Shown here one piece after another: positions 8,246 to 15,967 of a stretch of DNA of 24,464 bases. The stretch covers positions 1 through 24,464 of the forward strand of contig CAYHKQ010000037.1 in the NCBI GenBank assembly GCA_964357255.1, read 5' to 3'. The translations under genes and the position numbers were made by a program. The notes below the pieces were generated by a model. That model saw nothing but the letters and a program-made list of their open reading frames with translations, did no database searches and was not told where the DNA came from. Within the stretch, counting starts at the first letter, position 1. Each line of letters opens with the position of its first letter. This DNA is from JBBTIS01 sp038059855 (lineage in GTDB: Bacteria > Elusimicrobiota > Elusimicrobia > JACQPE01).

Positions 8246-9514
8246 GTGAAGATTCTTATCGTGGGTGGCGGGGCTCGTGAACATGCCCTGGGCTGGAAAT
8301 TCAAGAAGGACCACCCGGCTTTTTCTTTGACTTTTATGCCGGGCAATGCCGGCACCGTCGAAATCGGGGAGAATTCGTCCAATGGCTACGCTCCGCTGGA
8401 TTTGGCCAAAAAACTCAAGCCTGATCTTGTGGTCATCGGGCCGGAGGCGCCGTTGGCCCAAGGCTTGGCGGACGAGCTCAAAGACAAGGGGTTTAAAGCC
8501 TTTGGTCCCTCTCGGGCCGCGGCCCGGCTTGAGTCCTCAAAGATTTTCGCCAAGGACTTTTGCGCCCGGAATAAAATTCCGACGGCTAAGTATGGAGTTT
8601 TTGATAGGTTTGACGAGGCGTTTGGGTTTATTCGTTCCTCGCCGTTGCCCCTGGTGATCAAAGCGGACGGCTTAGCCCAGGGCAAGGGCGTCAAAATCGT
8701 CCACACTTTGGGCGAGGCCGAGGCGGCCCTGCGTTTTTTTATAGATGAAGGCGGCTTGGGCGTCGCGGGCCGGCGGGTTGTGATCGAGGAGTTTTTAGAG
8801 GGACGCGAATTGTCTTTGATGGCTTTTTTTGACGGACAAAGTTTCGTTTATTTGCCCCCGGCTCGGGATTACAAGAGGCTTTTGGACGCGGATCAAGGAC
8901 CCAACACCGGCGGTATGGGCAGCGTGGCCCCGGTTATGAACGAGCCCAGATTTTGGTCTGCGGTTGAGAGCGACATTACGGCGCCTTGGCGCCGGGCGCT
9001 CGAGCAGGAGGGTTTGTTGTATCAAGGTGTGATTTATTTCGGCTTGATGCTCACAAAAAAGGGTATAAAAGTTTTAGAGTTTAACGCGCGATTCGGCGAC
9101 CCTGAAACCCAGGTATTAATGCCTTTGGTCCAAGTGCCGCTCATTGAGTTGATGGAGGCGGTTTGCGAGGGGTTGCTGGGCAAATTTCCAAAGGATATTC
9201 TTCTTCGTTCTCTGGCCGTCGGGCATAAAGAGAGGGATGCGGTGGGGGTGAGCTTGGCTTCGCAGGGTTACCCCGATCATCCTAAGACAGGATCGGTTAT
9301 TGAGGGGTTGGATTTGGCGGCCCGCCGGCCTGGCGTTGAGGTTTTTCATGCGGGCACTGCCAAAGAATCCGGTCGTTTGGTAAGCTCGGGGGGCAGGGTG
9401 CTCTCGGTTGTGGGCCTTGGAATCAATAGCCGGGAGGCGCGGTCTCGCGCGTACGGAGCCGTAAGCGTCATAAAATTTGAAGGTATGCAATACCGAAAGG
9501 ACATAGGAATGTGA
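8246..9514 (+). CDS. purD: Phosphoribosylamine-glycine ligase (GAR synthetase)
   Basis: ATP-grasp ligase joining glycine to phosphoribosylamine, directly downstream of the PurF reaction. Visible elements are the N-terminal KILIVGGGAREHAL, KADGLAQGKGV around residue 139 (ATP-binding Lys and Gly loop), NTGGMGSVAP, and FNARFGDPETQVL (metal ligands). The start is GTG at 8246, which begins at the conserved N terminus; a GAGG at 8235-8238 is the only Shine-Dalgarno candidate. The length of 422 residues is typical. The gap upstream carries a short TTGGTTAT/TTGGTTGC-type repeat around 8187-8203, and the gap downstream a 9-bp repeat. Confidence 0.97.
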   Translation: MKILIVGGGAREHALGWKFKKDHPAFSLTFMPGNAGTVEIGENSSNGYAPLDLAKKLKPDLVVIGPEAPLAQGLADELKDKGFKAFGPSRAAARLESSKIFAKDFCARNKIPTAKYGVFDRFDEAFGFIRSSPLPLVIKADGLAQGKGVKIVHTLGEAEAALRFFIDEGGLGVAGRRVVIEEFLEGRELSLMAFFDGQSFVYLPPARDYKRLLDADQGPNTGGMGSVAPVMNEPRFWSAVESDITAPWRRALEQEGLLYQGVIYFGLMLTKKGIKVLEFNARFGDPETQVLMPLVQVPLIELMEAVCEGLLGKFPKDILLRSLAVGHKERDAVGVSLASQGYPDHPKTGSVIEGLDLAARRPGVEVFHAGTAKESGRLVSSGGRVLSVVGLGINSREARSRAYGAVSVIKFEGMQYRKDIGM

Positions 9515-9516
9515 AG

Positions 9517-9572
9517 AAAGGTTCAAATTTTTTTTTAACCCTTTTAACCCTTTTGAACCTTTTGACCCTGCG
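9517..9572. repeat. 9-bp tandem repeats with an 11-bp inverted repeat
   Basis: Between purD and pyrB, AACCCTTTT occurs twice, followed by GAACCTTTT and GACCCTGCG (9537-9572). AAAGGTTCAAA at 9517-9527 is the exact reverse complement of 9552-9562, so the transcript could fold into an 11-bp stem with a 24-nt loop. No T-run follows the right arm, so a terminator is not supported. Confidence 0.75.
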
Positions 9573-9579
9573 CTAATTT

Positions 9580-10503
9580 ATGAGGCATCTTCTTGATATA
9601 CCCAGCCTGACGAAAGAATGGATTCTTAAGATTTTTGATACAGCCGCTTCGTTTAAAAAGGAAATCATCGTCGCGCGGCGCCAAAGTGATCGTTTCAAAG
9701 GGCTTCACGCAGGGCTTTTATTTTTTGAGCCTTCGACCAGGACCAAGGCCAGCTTTCACATGGCGGCCTCGATGTTGGGCGCGGACCCGGTGAGCGTGGA
9801 GGCGGCGTTCTCCAGCGTCCAAAAGGGGGAGTCGTTGCAAGACACGGTCATGACCTTGGACGCGATGGGATGTCATTTTTTGATTATCCGTCACAGTCAA
9901 GATGGGGCCGCGGCCGCGGCCGCCCGCGTGGCGCGCCAAGCCCATGTGATCAATGCCGGCGACGGCGCGCACGAGCACCCTACGCAGGCGTTGTTGGACG
10001 CCTTTACGATGCTGGACAAGAAAAAGCGTTTTGAGGATTTGACGGTTCTTTTCTTAGGCGATGCGCTTCATTCCCGGGTCACGAACAGTAATTTAGCGCT
10101 TTTAAAAATTTTAGGCGCGCGCCGCGTGATCGTGAGTGGGCCCGCCGATTTAATGCTTCCTGAGAGCTCCAGGGGCGGCGCAGTGTATGTGCCCGCCCTC
10201 GACGAGGCGCTGGCTCAGGCGGATGTCATTTATGTGCTTCGCCCGCAAAGGGAGCGCCACACCGAGGAAGCCAGGGGCGCCATGTCGCGTTATCGCGAGG
10301 ACTGGGGGCTGACCAGGGAGCGCCTGGCTAGGATTCCAAGAAAAGACTTTTTGATTTTCCATCCCGGCCCTATGAATATTGGCCTGGAGATTGACCGTGA
10401 GATCGCCGACGGCCCAAACTCCTGCGTTTTAGATCAGGTGGCCAACGGACTGTTCGTGCGAATGGCCGTGCTCGACGCCCTCCACCTCGATTGCCGCAGA
10501 TAA
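9580..10503 (+). CDS. pyrB: Aspartate carbamoyltransferase, catalytic subunit
   Basis: Transfers the carbamoyl group to aspartate, the first committed pyrimidine step. FFEPSTRTKASF (STRT at 52-55) is the carbamoyl-phosphate motif, HEHPTQALLD (from residue 131) and HPGPMNIGLE (near the C terminus) complete the active site. The aspartate-binding pattern, with VLRPQRER and no ornithine-type signature, favours ATCase over ornithine carbamoyltransferase. 307 residues is the usual length. Residues 108-117 are a run of Gly/Ala encoded by a GGCCGCGGCCGC-like stretch. No pyrI or pyrC is adjacent. It is the last gene of the plus-strand operon; a hairpin with a T-run follows. Confidence 0.95.
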   Translation: MRHLLDIPSLTKEWILKIFDTAASFKKEIIVARRQSDRFKGLHAGLLFFEPSTRTKASFHMAASMLGADPVSVEAAFSSVQKGESLQDTVMTLDAMGCHFLIIRHSQDGAAAAAARVARQAHVINAGDGAHEHPTQALLDAFTMLDKKKRFEDLTVLFLGDALHSRVTNSNLALLKILGARRVIVSGPADLMLPESSRGGAVYVPALDEALAQADVIYVLRPQRERHTEEARGAMSRYREDWGLTRERLARIPRKDFLIFHPGPMNIGLEIDREIADGPNSCVLDQVANGLFVRMAVLDALHLDCRR

Positions 10504-10507
10504 AGAG

Positions 10508-10530
10508 AGGGCCGCCAAAGAGGCCTTTTT
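10508..10530 (+). terminator. Probable intrinsic terminator after pyrB
   Basis: AGGGCC pairs with GGCCTT (one G-T) around an 8-nt loop, immediately followed by T residues up to 10530. It lies between the convergent pyrB and the serine-hydrolase gene. The stem is only 6 bp. Confidence 0.5.
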
Positions 10531-10532
10531 AT

Positions 10533-11534
10533 TTAGATTCCGTGATTGTAGGAGCCCGATGCCGTGGCCGCGAAATCGCTCTCGCCATTGAAATAGCGGT
10601 AGGTGATTTTGCCGATTTTAGAGATGTACCGTTTTGTCGTGCGGTAGTCAGGACCTTTCCAGGTCATCACGACGAGGATATAGTCGCCGGCGGGGCTGTA
10701 GATAATCCCCGCGTCATGGCAGGCCCGACGTAGGAGTCCGGTTTTATGCGCGATCCCCCAGCCCGGGGGCAGGGTTTTGGCCAGACGCTCCCTGTGTTTT
10801 AAGTTCTTCATGAGTTCCAGCAGAATTTGGCTGGAGGGTTTGCTGACCAGCGTTCCTTTATAAGCGCTCTCCAGCAGTTCCGCCATTTCTCGGGCGGAGG
10901 TGTAATTTTCTTGTGGCACGGCGCGGGAACTAAGTCTTAATCCTTCCTCGTTGATATTAGTCACGAGAAGGCCGAGATCGCTGAATGTTTTTTGGAAATA
11001 GTCCATTCCTAGTTGATTGACCAACATACGCATGGCCGTGTTATCGCTCTCCGTAATCATGTGATAGAGAAGTTCCATAACGGTCAGCTTGGCGCCGGAT
11101 TTTTGCCATTTGAGGGAGCCGGAGCCGGACATACGGTTTTTCTTGGTCAAGATCAGAGGCGTGTCGAGCGAGAGGCCGCCGTCCTTGATTTTTTTGAGCA
11201 CGGCCGCTGTCAAGGGAATTTTAATCAGGCTGGCGCTCGGCACAAGTTGGTCCGGGTTATGGGTCCATTCTTTGCCTGAATTAAGTTCTTTTAAGTAAAT
11301 CGAGATTCTTCCGGGAAATCGCAACGCATGATAGTCCAACTCCGAAACCAGTTGTTGCCATCTTGGATTTGAAAGGGTCTGGGCGGGGGCGTTGATACTG
11401 CTCATCTTGTGCGCCCGGAAAAATTTATGAATTGTCGCCATGATCCCGGCGCTGGCTACAAAAAAAACGCCGCCCAGCGCTACCGACTGCCACAGGAAGC
11501 CCTTGCGCTTTTTCCGGTACACGATTTTATTCAT
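10533..11534 (-). CDS. Membrane-anchored serine hydrolase of the class A beta-lactamase fold
   Basis: A 333-residue protein with a single N-terminal membrane segment (about residues 13-35) and a periplasmic catalytic domain. The penicillin-recognising motifs are all present: SLIK with Ser102 and Lys105, SDN at 163-165 and KTG at 264-266. A clear ExxLN omega-loop motif with the deacylating Glu of class A enzymes is not evident; the corresponding region reads EEGLRLSSRAVPQEN. True beta-lactamase activity is therefore uncertain, and a peptidoglycan-related or other serine hydrolase is equally possible. ATG at 11534 has no good Shine-Dalgarno, but a promoter-like pair lies just upstream. It converges on pyrB with 29 bp between stops. 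Confidence 0.85.
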   Translation of the reverse strand: MNKIVYRKKRKGFLWQSVALGGVFFVASAGIMATIHKFFRAHKMSSINAPAQTLSNPRWQQLVSELDYHALRFPGRISIYLKELNSGKEWTHNPDQLVPSASLIKIPLTAAVLKKIKDGGLSLDTPLILTKKNRMSGSGSLKWQKSGAKLTVMELLYHMITESDNTAMRMLVNQLGMDYFQKTFSDLGLLVTNINEEGLRLSSRAVPQENYTSAREMAELLESAYKGTLVSKPSSQILLELMKNLKHRERLAKTLPPGWGIAHKTGLLRRACHDAGIIYSPAGDYILVVMTWKGPDYRTTKRYISKIGKITYRYFNGESDFAATASGSYNHGI

Positions 11535-11548
11535 AACGATTCATATTA

Positions 11549-11577
11549 ACCTTAACAGGTATTTCATCATTTTTCAA
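11549..11577 (-). promoter_or_regulatory. Candidate promoter of the serine-hydrolase gene
   Basis: Reading the minus strand, TTGAAA (11572-11577) and TAAGGT (11549-11554) are separated by 17 bp, about 15 bp upstream of the ATG. The predicted transcript would have a very short leader. Confidence 0.35.
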
Positions 11578-11612
11578 TAAGAGCCGGCGCCTAAATTTTA
11601 TTAATAAAGCAT

Positions 11613-11684
11613 TGCGCCCACCAGGAATCGAACCTGGATAACGGGTTTAGAAGACCCGGACTCTATCCATTGAGCTATGGGCGC
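11613..11684 (-). tRNA. tRNA-Arg (anticodon TCT)
   Basis: A cloverleaf of 72 nt: acceptor GCGCCCA pairs with TGGGCGC, anticodon stem CGGGT/ACCCG encloses loop CTTCTAA, and the T arm GTTCGATTC is standard. CCA is not encoded. It reads AGA codons. A TTGCTAAAAT box lies 10 bp upstream, overlapping the end of the M48 gene. Confidence 0.95.
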
Positions 11685-11692
11685 ATTAAAGA

Positions 11693-12445
11693 TTATTTTA
11701 GCAAGGCTGTTCCGAGTATATGTTCGAGGCGTTCTTTGCCCGACGGGTGCGTGCTCAAGCAGGCAACCACCGGCGCTTCTCGTGATTTTTCGATTTCTTC
11801 GATTTTGATGAGCAGTTTTTTCATCGTGTCCGGCGGGTAGTGAAGTTTTTGAAGATAGCGGAGCCCGGCCGAATCCGCCTCGAGTTCCAAGTTCCGTCCA
11901 TAACCCAGCGTTTGCATGGCGCCCGCGATATTGCCGGCCACTCGAGCGGCCGGCTGATCAACGCCGAAGAGGGCGGAAAGGGCCGCCCACCATCCGAGCT
12001 CTTTGGCCAAGCGTGAGCGACCGTGCCGCAAGGCGATATGTCCGATTTCGTGGGCCAGGACCGCGGCGATGGCGTCTTTTTTATATTCCAACGCCCTGAT
12101 TAAACCGGTGGTCACAAAGATGGTTCCGTCCGGGGAGGCGAAGGCATTGGGTCTGGATGATTGGGTTACCACAAAGCGGTAGTCGAACAGGGGCCGTTCG
12201 CAAACCCGGGTGATTGGAACGCCGATCGAGCGTAAGTAATTTTGCCAACCCGGATCGTCATAGGCCGGCATGATTTCTAAAAATATTTTTGTAGTCAGGC
12301 TTCCCAGGAGAATTTCGAGGTCGTCAGAGACTTGGGACTGGGCATTGGAGCAACCTGAGAGAAAGAGCGAGAAGTGAGAAATGAGAAGTGAGATCAGAAG
12401 AAATGTGACGCCCTTAAAAAACCGGTATTCTTTTTTTTGTCTCAC
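11693..12445 (-). CDS. M48-family zinc metalloprotease lipoprotein (BepA/LoiP-like)
   Basis: A lipoprotein peptidase probably acting in outer-membrane or periplasmic quality control. The N terminus is a lipoprotein signal with lipobox LSGC (Cys32). HEIGH at 132-136 binds zinc and ELEAD (187-191) supplies the third ligand Glu; the late STHPSGKERL is typical of M48 peptidases. 250 residues fits the short single-domain type without TPR repeats. The start is GTG at 12445 with no visible Shine-Dalgarno; the sequence upstream is a 7-bp repeat. Much of the hydrophobic signal segment is itself encoded by a 7-bp tandem repeat (12369-12396). It follows the 666-residue protein gene by 25 bp, so both are likely co-transcribed. 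Confidence 0.92.
   Translation of the reverse strand: MRQKKEYRFFKGVTFLLISLLISHFSLFLSGCSNAQSQVSDDLEILLGSLTTKIFLEIMPAYDDPGWQNYLRSIGVPITRVCERPLFDYRFVVTQSSRPNAFASPDGTIFVTTGLIRALEYKKDAIAAVLAHEIGHIALRHGRSRLAKELGWWAALSALFGVDQPAARVAGNIAGAMQTLGYGRNLELEADSAGLRYLQKLHYPPDTMKKLLIKIEEIEKSREAPVVACLSTHPSGKERLEHILGTALLK
11695..11704 (-). promoter_or_regulatory. Extended -10-like box upstream of tRNA-Arg(TCT)
   Basis: TTGCTAAAAT read on the minus strand, ending 10 bp before the tRNA. The same 10-mer precedes ispG and tRNA-Lys. No -35 hexamer is recognisable at the expected distance. Confidence 0.5.
12369..12396. repeat. 7-bp tandem repeat inside the M48 signal-peptide coding region
   Basis: GAGAAGT, GAGAAAT, GAGAAGT and GAGATCA follow each other without gaps on the plus strand. 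On the coding (minus) strand they encode the hydrophobic LLISLLISHFSLF-type core of the lipoprotein signal. Confidence 0.8.
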
Positions 12446-12470
12446 GCTTTATATCTTACGTCTTACGAAT

Positions 12471-14471
12471 TTACGCGCTCCAAAATGGATACCACCGGTC
12501 GCGATTGAAGACATTGATCGAAATCGCGCAGGCGAACACAAGCCTGGGGTCGAGTTCCGCCGGGCAGGAGGCGCTGAGCGTTTGGCGGTTGAAAGGGCTT
12601 CGGGCGCTTTTGATCTGACCGATCGTTTGGCCTTGGCTTGAGATTGTAAAATTTGCCCGAAAGAGACCCCAGAGATGCCCGATGAAACGCCGCGCAATAG
12701 ACTTGATCAAGGAATCTTCGGTCATTTGACCCACCGTCTCGCCTTTTTTATTCAAAATCCACCATTGTTTGCGAATGAAGTTGGAGAGCGATGACATTTT
12801 GAGATAGCCCAGAACCTCATTTTTCGTCGGGTCGGTTACGATGAAACGGTAGGCGAAGAGTCCTAGCTGGCGGCGGATTTTAAAAACCAGAAGTCCCTGT
12901 TCGTCGTAAATCCAGCAGGGCGTTCCCTTGAAGGACCATCCGATTGCGACGGCGAACACGATGGCCGCGATGATCAGCGCCACGCTTAAGACGGCGAGCG
13001 CCTTTTCGAGGCCGAAATAAACGGCGACCCATCGGGCCAGAAATATCAGGCCCAGGGCCTGCGCCATGGGCGGCCGGCGCCGCACGGCCGCCAAGCGAAC
13101 GCCCCCGGGGGCAAAGACAATTACCGTCGGAAAAAGCGTTAAATACCAGCCGCCGGTAAAAAGTTCAAGCTGTCCGACTTCGGGCTTGGACGCGAAAGCC
13201 CTGCCGTTCTGCAAGAGTTTTTTGTCGTTGAGCCATAAGAAAAAAATATAGCCAAGGACGACCAGGGCGGCCGTCGTCGAAGCAAGGGGAAAATATTTGT
13301 CCAAAATCATTTTAATTCTTGGGTCCGGGGCGGGAAGGCGGGGCAGGTTTTCCTTGGGGATGGCGGCGATGGTCCCGATCGCGCTCGGAGCGGGGGGGAG
13401 TTCGTCGGCGCCTGGCGCGCCGGGGGCCGGGCTTGAGGCTTTGACTTGGGCCGCGTCAATAGGCTCTATAGTCGAGAAAACGCGTTTGGTTTCTTGAAAG
13501 TCAATATTGGGATAACCGTAAATATTGACCGGGTAGCGCGCGTCGTTGAAATCGAGCAGGCCGAACAGTTCGGTTTTATCCTGGGAGAGTATATAAAGGA
13601 GGTTTTGGCCCGGGCCGAATTCCATGACGACCGGCGCTTTGGTTTTGGGGCCAAGGGATTTTTTCCATTGCTCCATTTGTTCATCGGCGGAGATTTGGCC
13701 GGCCGCCGGACGCGAGACGGTGATATTGAGAACCTGCCCTTCAAAATATCCGGATAAAAAAAGAATATCGCTTCCCTGCGGCGTTTCCGCGGTCCAGCCT
13801 TCCTGGGCCACCCGGATCATCCATTGCTCGTCGAGGTCGGCCGTCCATTGGCCCGCGATCAGACGTCTGGGTTTGGGTTTTGGGGTCGCGCGAAACGCGT
13901 CCGGGTCAATATCGCCGATGGTCCCTAAAATTCCTTTGACGGCGCTCCAGTCTGACGAAGCGGAAGGCGAAGCCGAGAATTCGTAAGCGTTGACGTTGTG
14001 CAGGAAAGTGCCCAGGATTTTTGAATCATAGATAAAGTAACGAATGGACATGCCGTTGGCCAAGGTATTCCTCGCTTCCTGAAGGGGTTCCTGCGCGCGT
14101 CCGGCTTTGATCGCGCCGAGCCGCTCTTGCTCCGCGTCCGCGTTGGAGGAGCCGGCTGGAATGGAAAGGCTGCGGATTTCGACTAAGGCCCGCGCTTCGG
14201 CCGTGGTTTCGATTCTTAGGACAGGGTCGGAGTTTTTGGCCGCCGCTAGAAGCTCCCATTCTTTTGGTACAAAAATCATGAAGGAGTCGTTGCCGGCCGT
14301 CATCCATCTGGCGCCGGATGGAGTCGCGGGTCCCACGCGATTTTTTGGGGTAGCGGCTTGGAGGGGGGCGGTCCAGGAAGGGCGGTTGAGCGCCCAAGCG
14401 CTTAAGCAGACAAGTAAAAAAAAGAATTTCCTTAATCGTTTAATCGCCAGGGCGCTTGGCCGTTTGCTCAT
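12471..14471 (-). CDS. Unrecognised exported/membrane protein with scramblase/LURP-one-like C-terminal domain
   Basis: A 666-residue protein that I cannot assign to a named family. Residues 1-40 look like a signal peptide. Residues of about 55-340 form an exported region that seems to hold two related halves, each starting with a short motif (DSFMIFVPKEWEL; EQWMIRVAQEGW) that recalls PsbP/lipoprotein-like beta domains. A Pro/Ala-rich linker (about 345-385) leads to hydrophobic segments near 398-415, 474-487 and 491-509. Residues 516-657 contain repeated strand patterns (FRF/DPTKNEVLGY, WWILNKKGETVGQM, FTISSQGQTIGQI) like the tubby/scramblase/LURP-one barrel. It sits between lepB (12-bp gap) and the M48 peptidase, suggesting an envelope role. 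Domain calls are by eye and need profile searches. Confidence 0.75.
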   Translation of the reverse strand: MSKRPSALAIKRLRKFFFLLVCLSAWALNRPSWTAPLQAATPKNRVGPATPSGARWMTAGNDSFMIFVPKEWELLAAAKNSDPVLRIETTAEARALVEIRSLSIPAGSSNADAEQERLGAIKAGRAQEPLQEARNTLANGMSIRYFIYDSKILGTFLHNVNAYEFSASPSASSDWSAVKGILGTIGDIDPDAFRATPKPKPRRLIAGQWTADLDEQWMIRVAQEGWTAETPQGSDILFLSGYFEGQVLNITVSRPAAGQISADEQMEQWKKSLGPKTKAPVVMEFGPGQNLLYILSQDKTELFGLLDFNDARYPVNIYGYPNIDFQETKRVFSTIEPIDAAQVKASSPAPGAPGADELPPAPSAIGTIAAIPKENLPRLPAPDPRIKMILDKYFPLASTTAALVVLGYIFFLWLNDKKLLQNGRAFASKPEVGQLELFTGGWYLTLFPTVIVFAPGGVRLAAVRRRPPMAQALGLIFLARWVAVYFGLEKALAVLSVALIIAAIVFAVAIGWSFKGTPCWIYDEQGLLVFKIRRQLGLFAYRFIVTDPTKNEVLGYLKMSSLSNFIRKQWWILNKKGETVGQMTEDSLIKSIARRFIGHLWGLFRANFTISSQGQTIGQIKSARSPFNRQTLSASCPAELDPRLVFACAISINVFNRDRWYPFWSA

Positions 14472-14483
14472 CTTTAGACTATT

Positions 14484-15014
14484 CTAGCGAGTCCGGACGC
14501 CTAGAATCCGTCCTTTGAGATTGGCCGCGGCAATAAAATAGATTCGTTCCCCGGTTTTAGGATTTTTCCAGTCACGCGAGTCGCCTGATTCATCGCGATT
14601 GTCTCCTAATAGAAAAACGCAGTCATTTGGAATTTTGAGCGGACCGAGATTGTCTCCGGCCAGCAGCTCTTCACCTCGCGTATGTTGCACGTAAGGCTCT
14701 TTGAGTTCCTGGCCATTGACCAACACCATTTTATCTCGAATTTCAATTGTGTCCCCGGTCACGGCGACGACCCTTTTAATCAAATCTTTTTCGGAGTTAA
14801 CCGGCGAGGCTAGGACCACAACGTCGCCTTTGGCCGGTCCCCACAGGCGGAGAGTGACTTTGTCCACCCACCAGCGTGAATTGACCGGCATCGTGGGCTC
14901 CATGGAGGCGGTGGCCACGTAAATCCGTTCGGCGAAGAAATCTCTGAACATTAGCGCGCCGCAAATACTGACCGTCGCGATGATTAAGAGCCGTAGCGGA
15001 GTTGTGGTATTCAT
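14484..15014 (-). CDS. lepB: Signal peptidase I
   Basis: Membrane-bound serine protease that cleaves signal peptides of exported proteins. The 176 residues begin with one membrane segment (about 7-23), followed by ATASMEPTM with catalytic Ser37, DLIKRVVAVTGDTI with catalytic Lys80, and the late GDNRDESGDSRDW box. The short length and single anchor are like Gram-positive or thermophile forms rather than E. coli LepB. ATG at 15014 has no Shine-Dalgarno. Only 21 bp separate it from the divergent methyltransferase gene, so their promoters must overlap each other or the coding regions. Confidence 0.95.
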   Translation of the reverse strand: MNTTTPLRLLIIATVSICGALMFRDFFAERIYVATASMEPTMPVNSRWWVDKVTLRLWGPAKGDVVVLASPVNSEKDLIKRVVAVTGDTIEIRDKMVLVNGQELKEPYVQHTRGEELLAGDNLGPLKIPNDCVFLLGDNRDESGDSRDWKNPKTGERIYFIAAANLKGRILGVRTR

Positions 15015-15035
15015 TACTATAATTATGGAGGTAAT

Positions 15036-15599
15036 ATGTTTAATTTGCTAGCGCCAGTAGTTTTGAGTGTCACGTCCGTTGGGTTGTTTGGCGAACTGTT
15101 CTCTCAGCCCAGGCAGAGGGATCAGCTGGGGGTTCACAAGGGCGATTGGCTGACCGTATCCCTGGGTCTTCTGCCCGGCTTGGGGGTTCTTGCCGTCAAT
15201 GTTGAGGCTTGGGTGCGCGGGCCCGTTGATGTCAACCCGTTGGCGTTTGGTTTGGGTTTGGTTCTTTGCTTGGCCTGCATCGTTATTCGCACCTGGGGCA
15301 AATATACGCTCGGTTACTACTACACCTTTTCGATTGACTTGCGCGATGATCACAGGGTGATCGAGGATGGTCCCTATCGGTTTGTCCGGCACCCTCTTTA
15401 TTTGGGCGCTTTTTTAGGCGTGGCCGGACTTCCTTTATTGGCCCATAGCTGGATCGCTGTTTTGGCTTTAACTCTGCCGACGGGGTTTGCCTTTGGCTTG
15501 CGTTTAATTCTGGAAGATAAGTTTTTGTTGCAGAATCTCGGCGATTCTTATCGGGAATATGCCGGCCGCACCTCGCGGCTGATTCCTTTCGTTTGGTAG
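15036..15599 (+). CDS. Isoprenylcysteine carboxyl methyltransferase (ICMT)-family membrane protein
   Basis: An integral membrane methyltransferase-like protein of 187 residues with four or so hydrophobic segments. The C-terminal half carries the family signature GPYRFVRHPLYLG, a conserved Glu in LILEDKFL and YREYAGRTSRLIPF, which in ICMT/PEMT relatives bind S-adenosylmethionine. The substrate cannot be inferred. ATG at 15036 has GGAGG at 15027-15031, only 4 nt away. It is divergent from lepB, and its stop lies 3 bp from the stop of the convergent small gene downstream. Confidence 0.88.
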   Translation: MFNLLAPVVLSVTSVGLFGELFSQPRQRDQLGVHKGDWLTVSLGLLPGLGVLAVNVEAWVRGPVDVNPLAFGLGLVLCLACIVIRTWGKYTLGYYYTFSIDLRDDHRVIEDGPYRFVRHPLYLGAFLGVAGLPLLAHSWIAVLALTLPTGFAFGLRLILEDKFLLQNLGDSYREYAGRTSRLIPFVW

Positions 15600-15602
15600 A
15601 CG

Positions 15603-15779
15603 TTATTCTTTCGGCGTGTCGCCGGAATGTTTAGAAACGAATTTTTTAATGTCTTCGACGTGCTCCAAGACGAGCTTGGCTTTTCTTAAACCAAACTGAA
15701 ATGGAAATTTGTCATCCGGGCCATTGGCCAGAACAATCATCGGATTTCCTTTAAATTCGGACTCTCGCGCTTCTCCCAT
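15603..15779 (-). CDS. Small conserved-looking hypothetical protein, 58 residues
   Basis: An open frame of 58 residues beginning MGEARESEFKGNPMIVLANG and ending SKHSGDTPKE. The start has a textbook AGGAGG at 15786-15791 with 6-nt spacing, stronger than that of most genes here. The middle (residues 13-50) reads as a short beta segment followed by a charged amphipathic helix, LRKAKLVLEHVEDIKKFVSK. There is no membrane segment or signal. I do not recognise a family. A strong hairpin with T-runs on both sides lies about 40 bp upstream. It converges on the ICMT-like gene. Confidence 0.75.
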   Translation of the reverse strand: MGEARESEFKGNPMIVLANGPDDKFPFQFGLRKAKLVLEHVEDIKKFVSKHSGDTPKE

Positions 15780-15811
15780 AATTTGCCTCCTGTTTAGTTT
15801 AACTTGACTCT

Positions 15812-15853
15812 AAAAAATCGGGGGAGAGCATTTTGCTCTCCCTCCACTTTTTT
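15812..15853. terminator. Hairpin flanked by A6 and T6: probable bidirectional terminator
   Basis: GGGAGAGCA (15822-15830) pairs perfectly with TGCTCTCCC (15834-15842) over a 3-nt loop. A6 at 15812-15817 and T6 at 15848-15853 would give a U-run in either direction. It separates the tRNA genes from the 58-residue gene and would also stop read-through from the ICMT-like gene. Confidence 0.65.
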
Positions 15854-15967
15854 CTCCTCGTCCGTCGTTGGCCAACTTTTTTTGAGGAGTTAGCCGCGTA
15901 TTCACTCGGCTACATAAATAAAGTATGAACTATAATTTCTTTTTTTGCAAGGGGGTCTTTGAAAAAC

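Noticed and set aside
9528..9572. Intrinsic terminator between purD and pyrB
   Set aside because: The stem has a 24-nt loop and no T-run follows the right arm; the upstream T-run lies in the loop.
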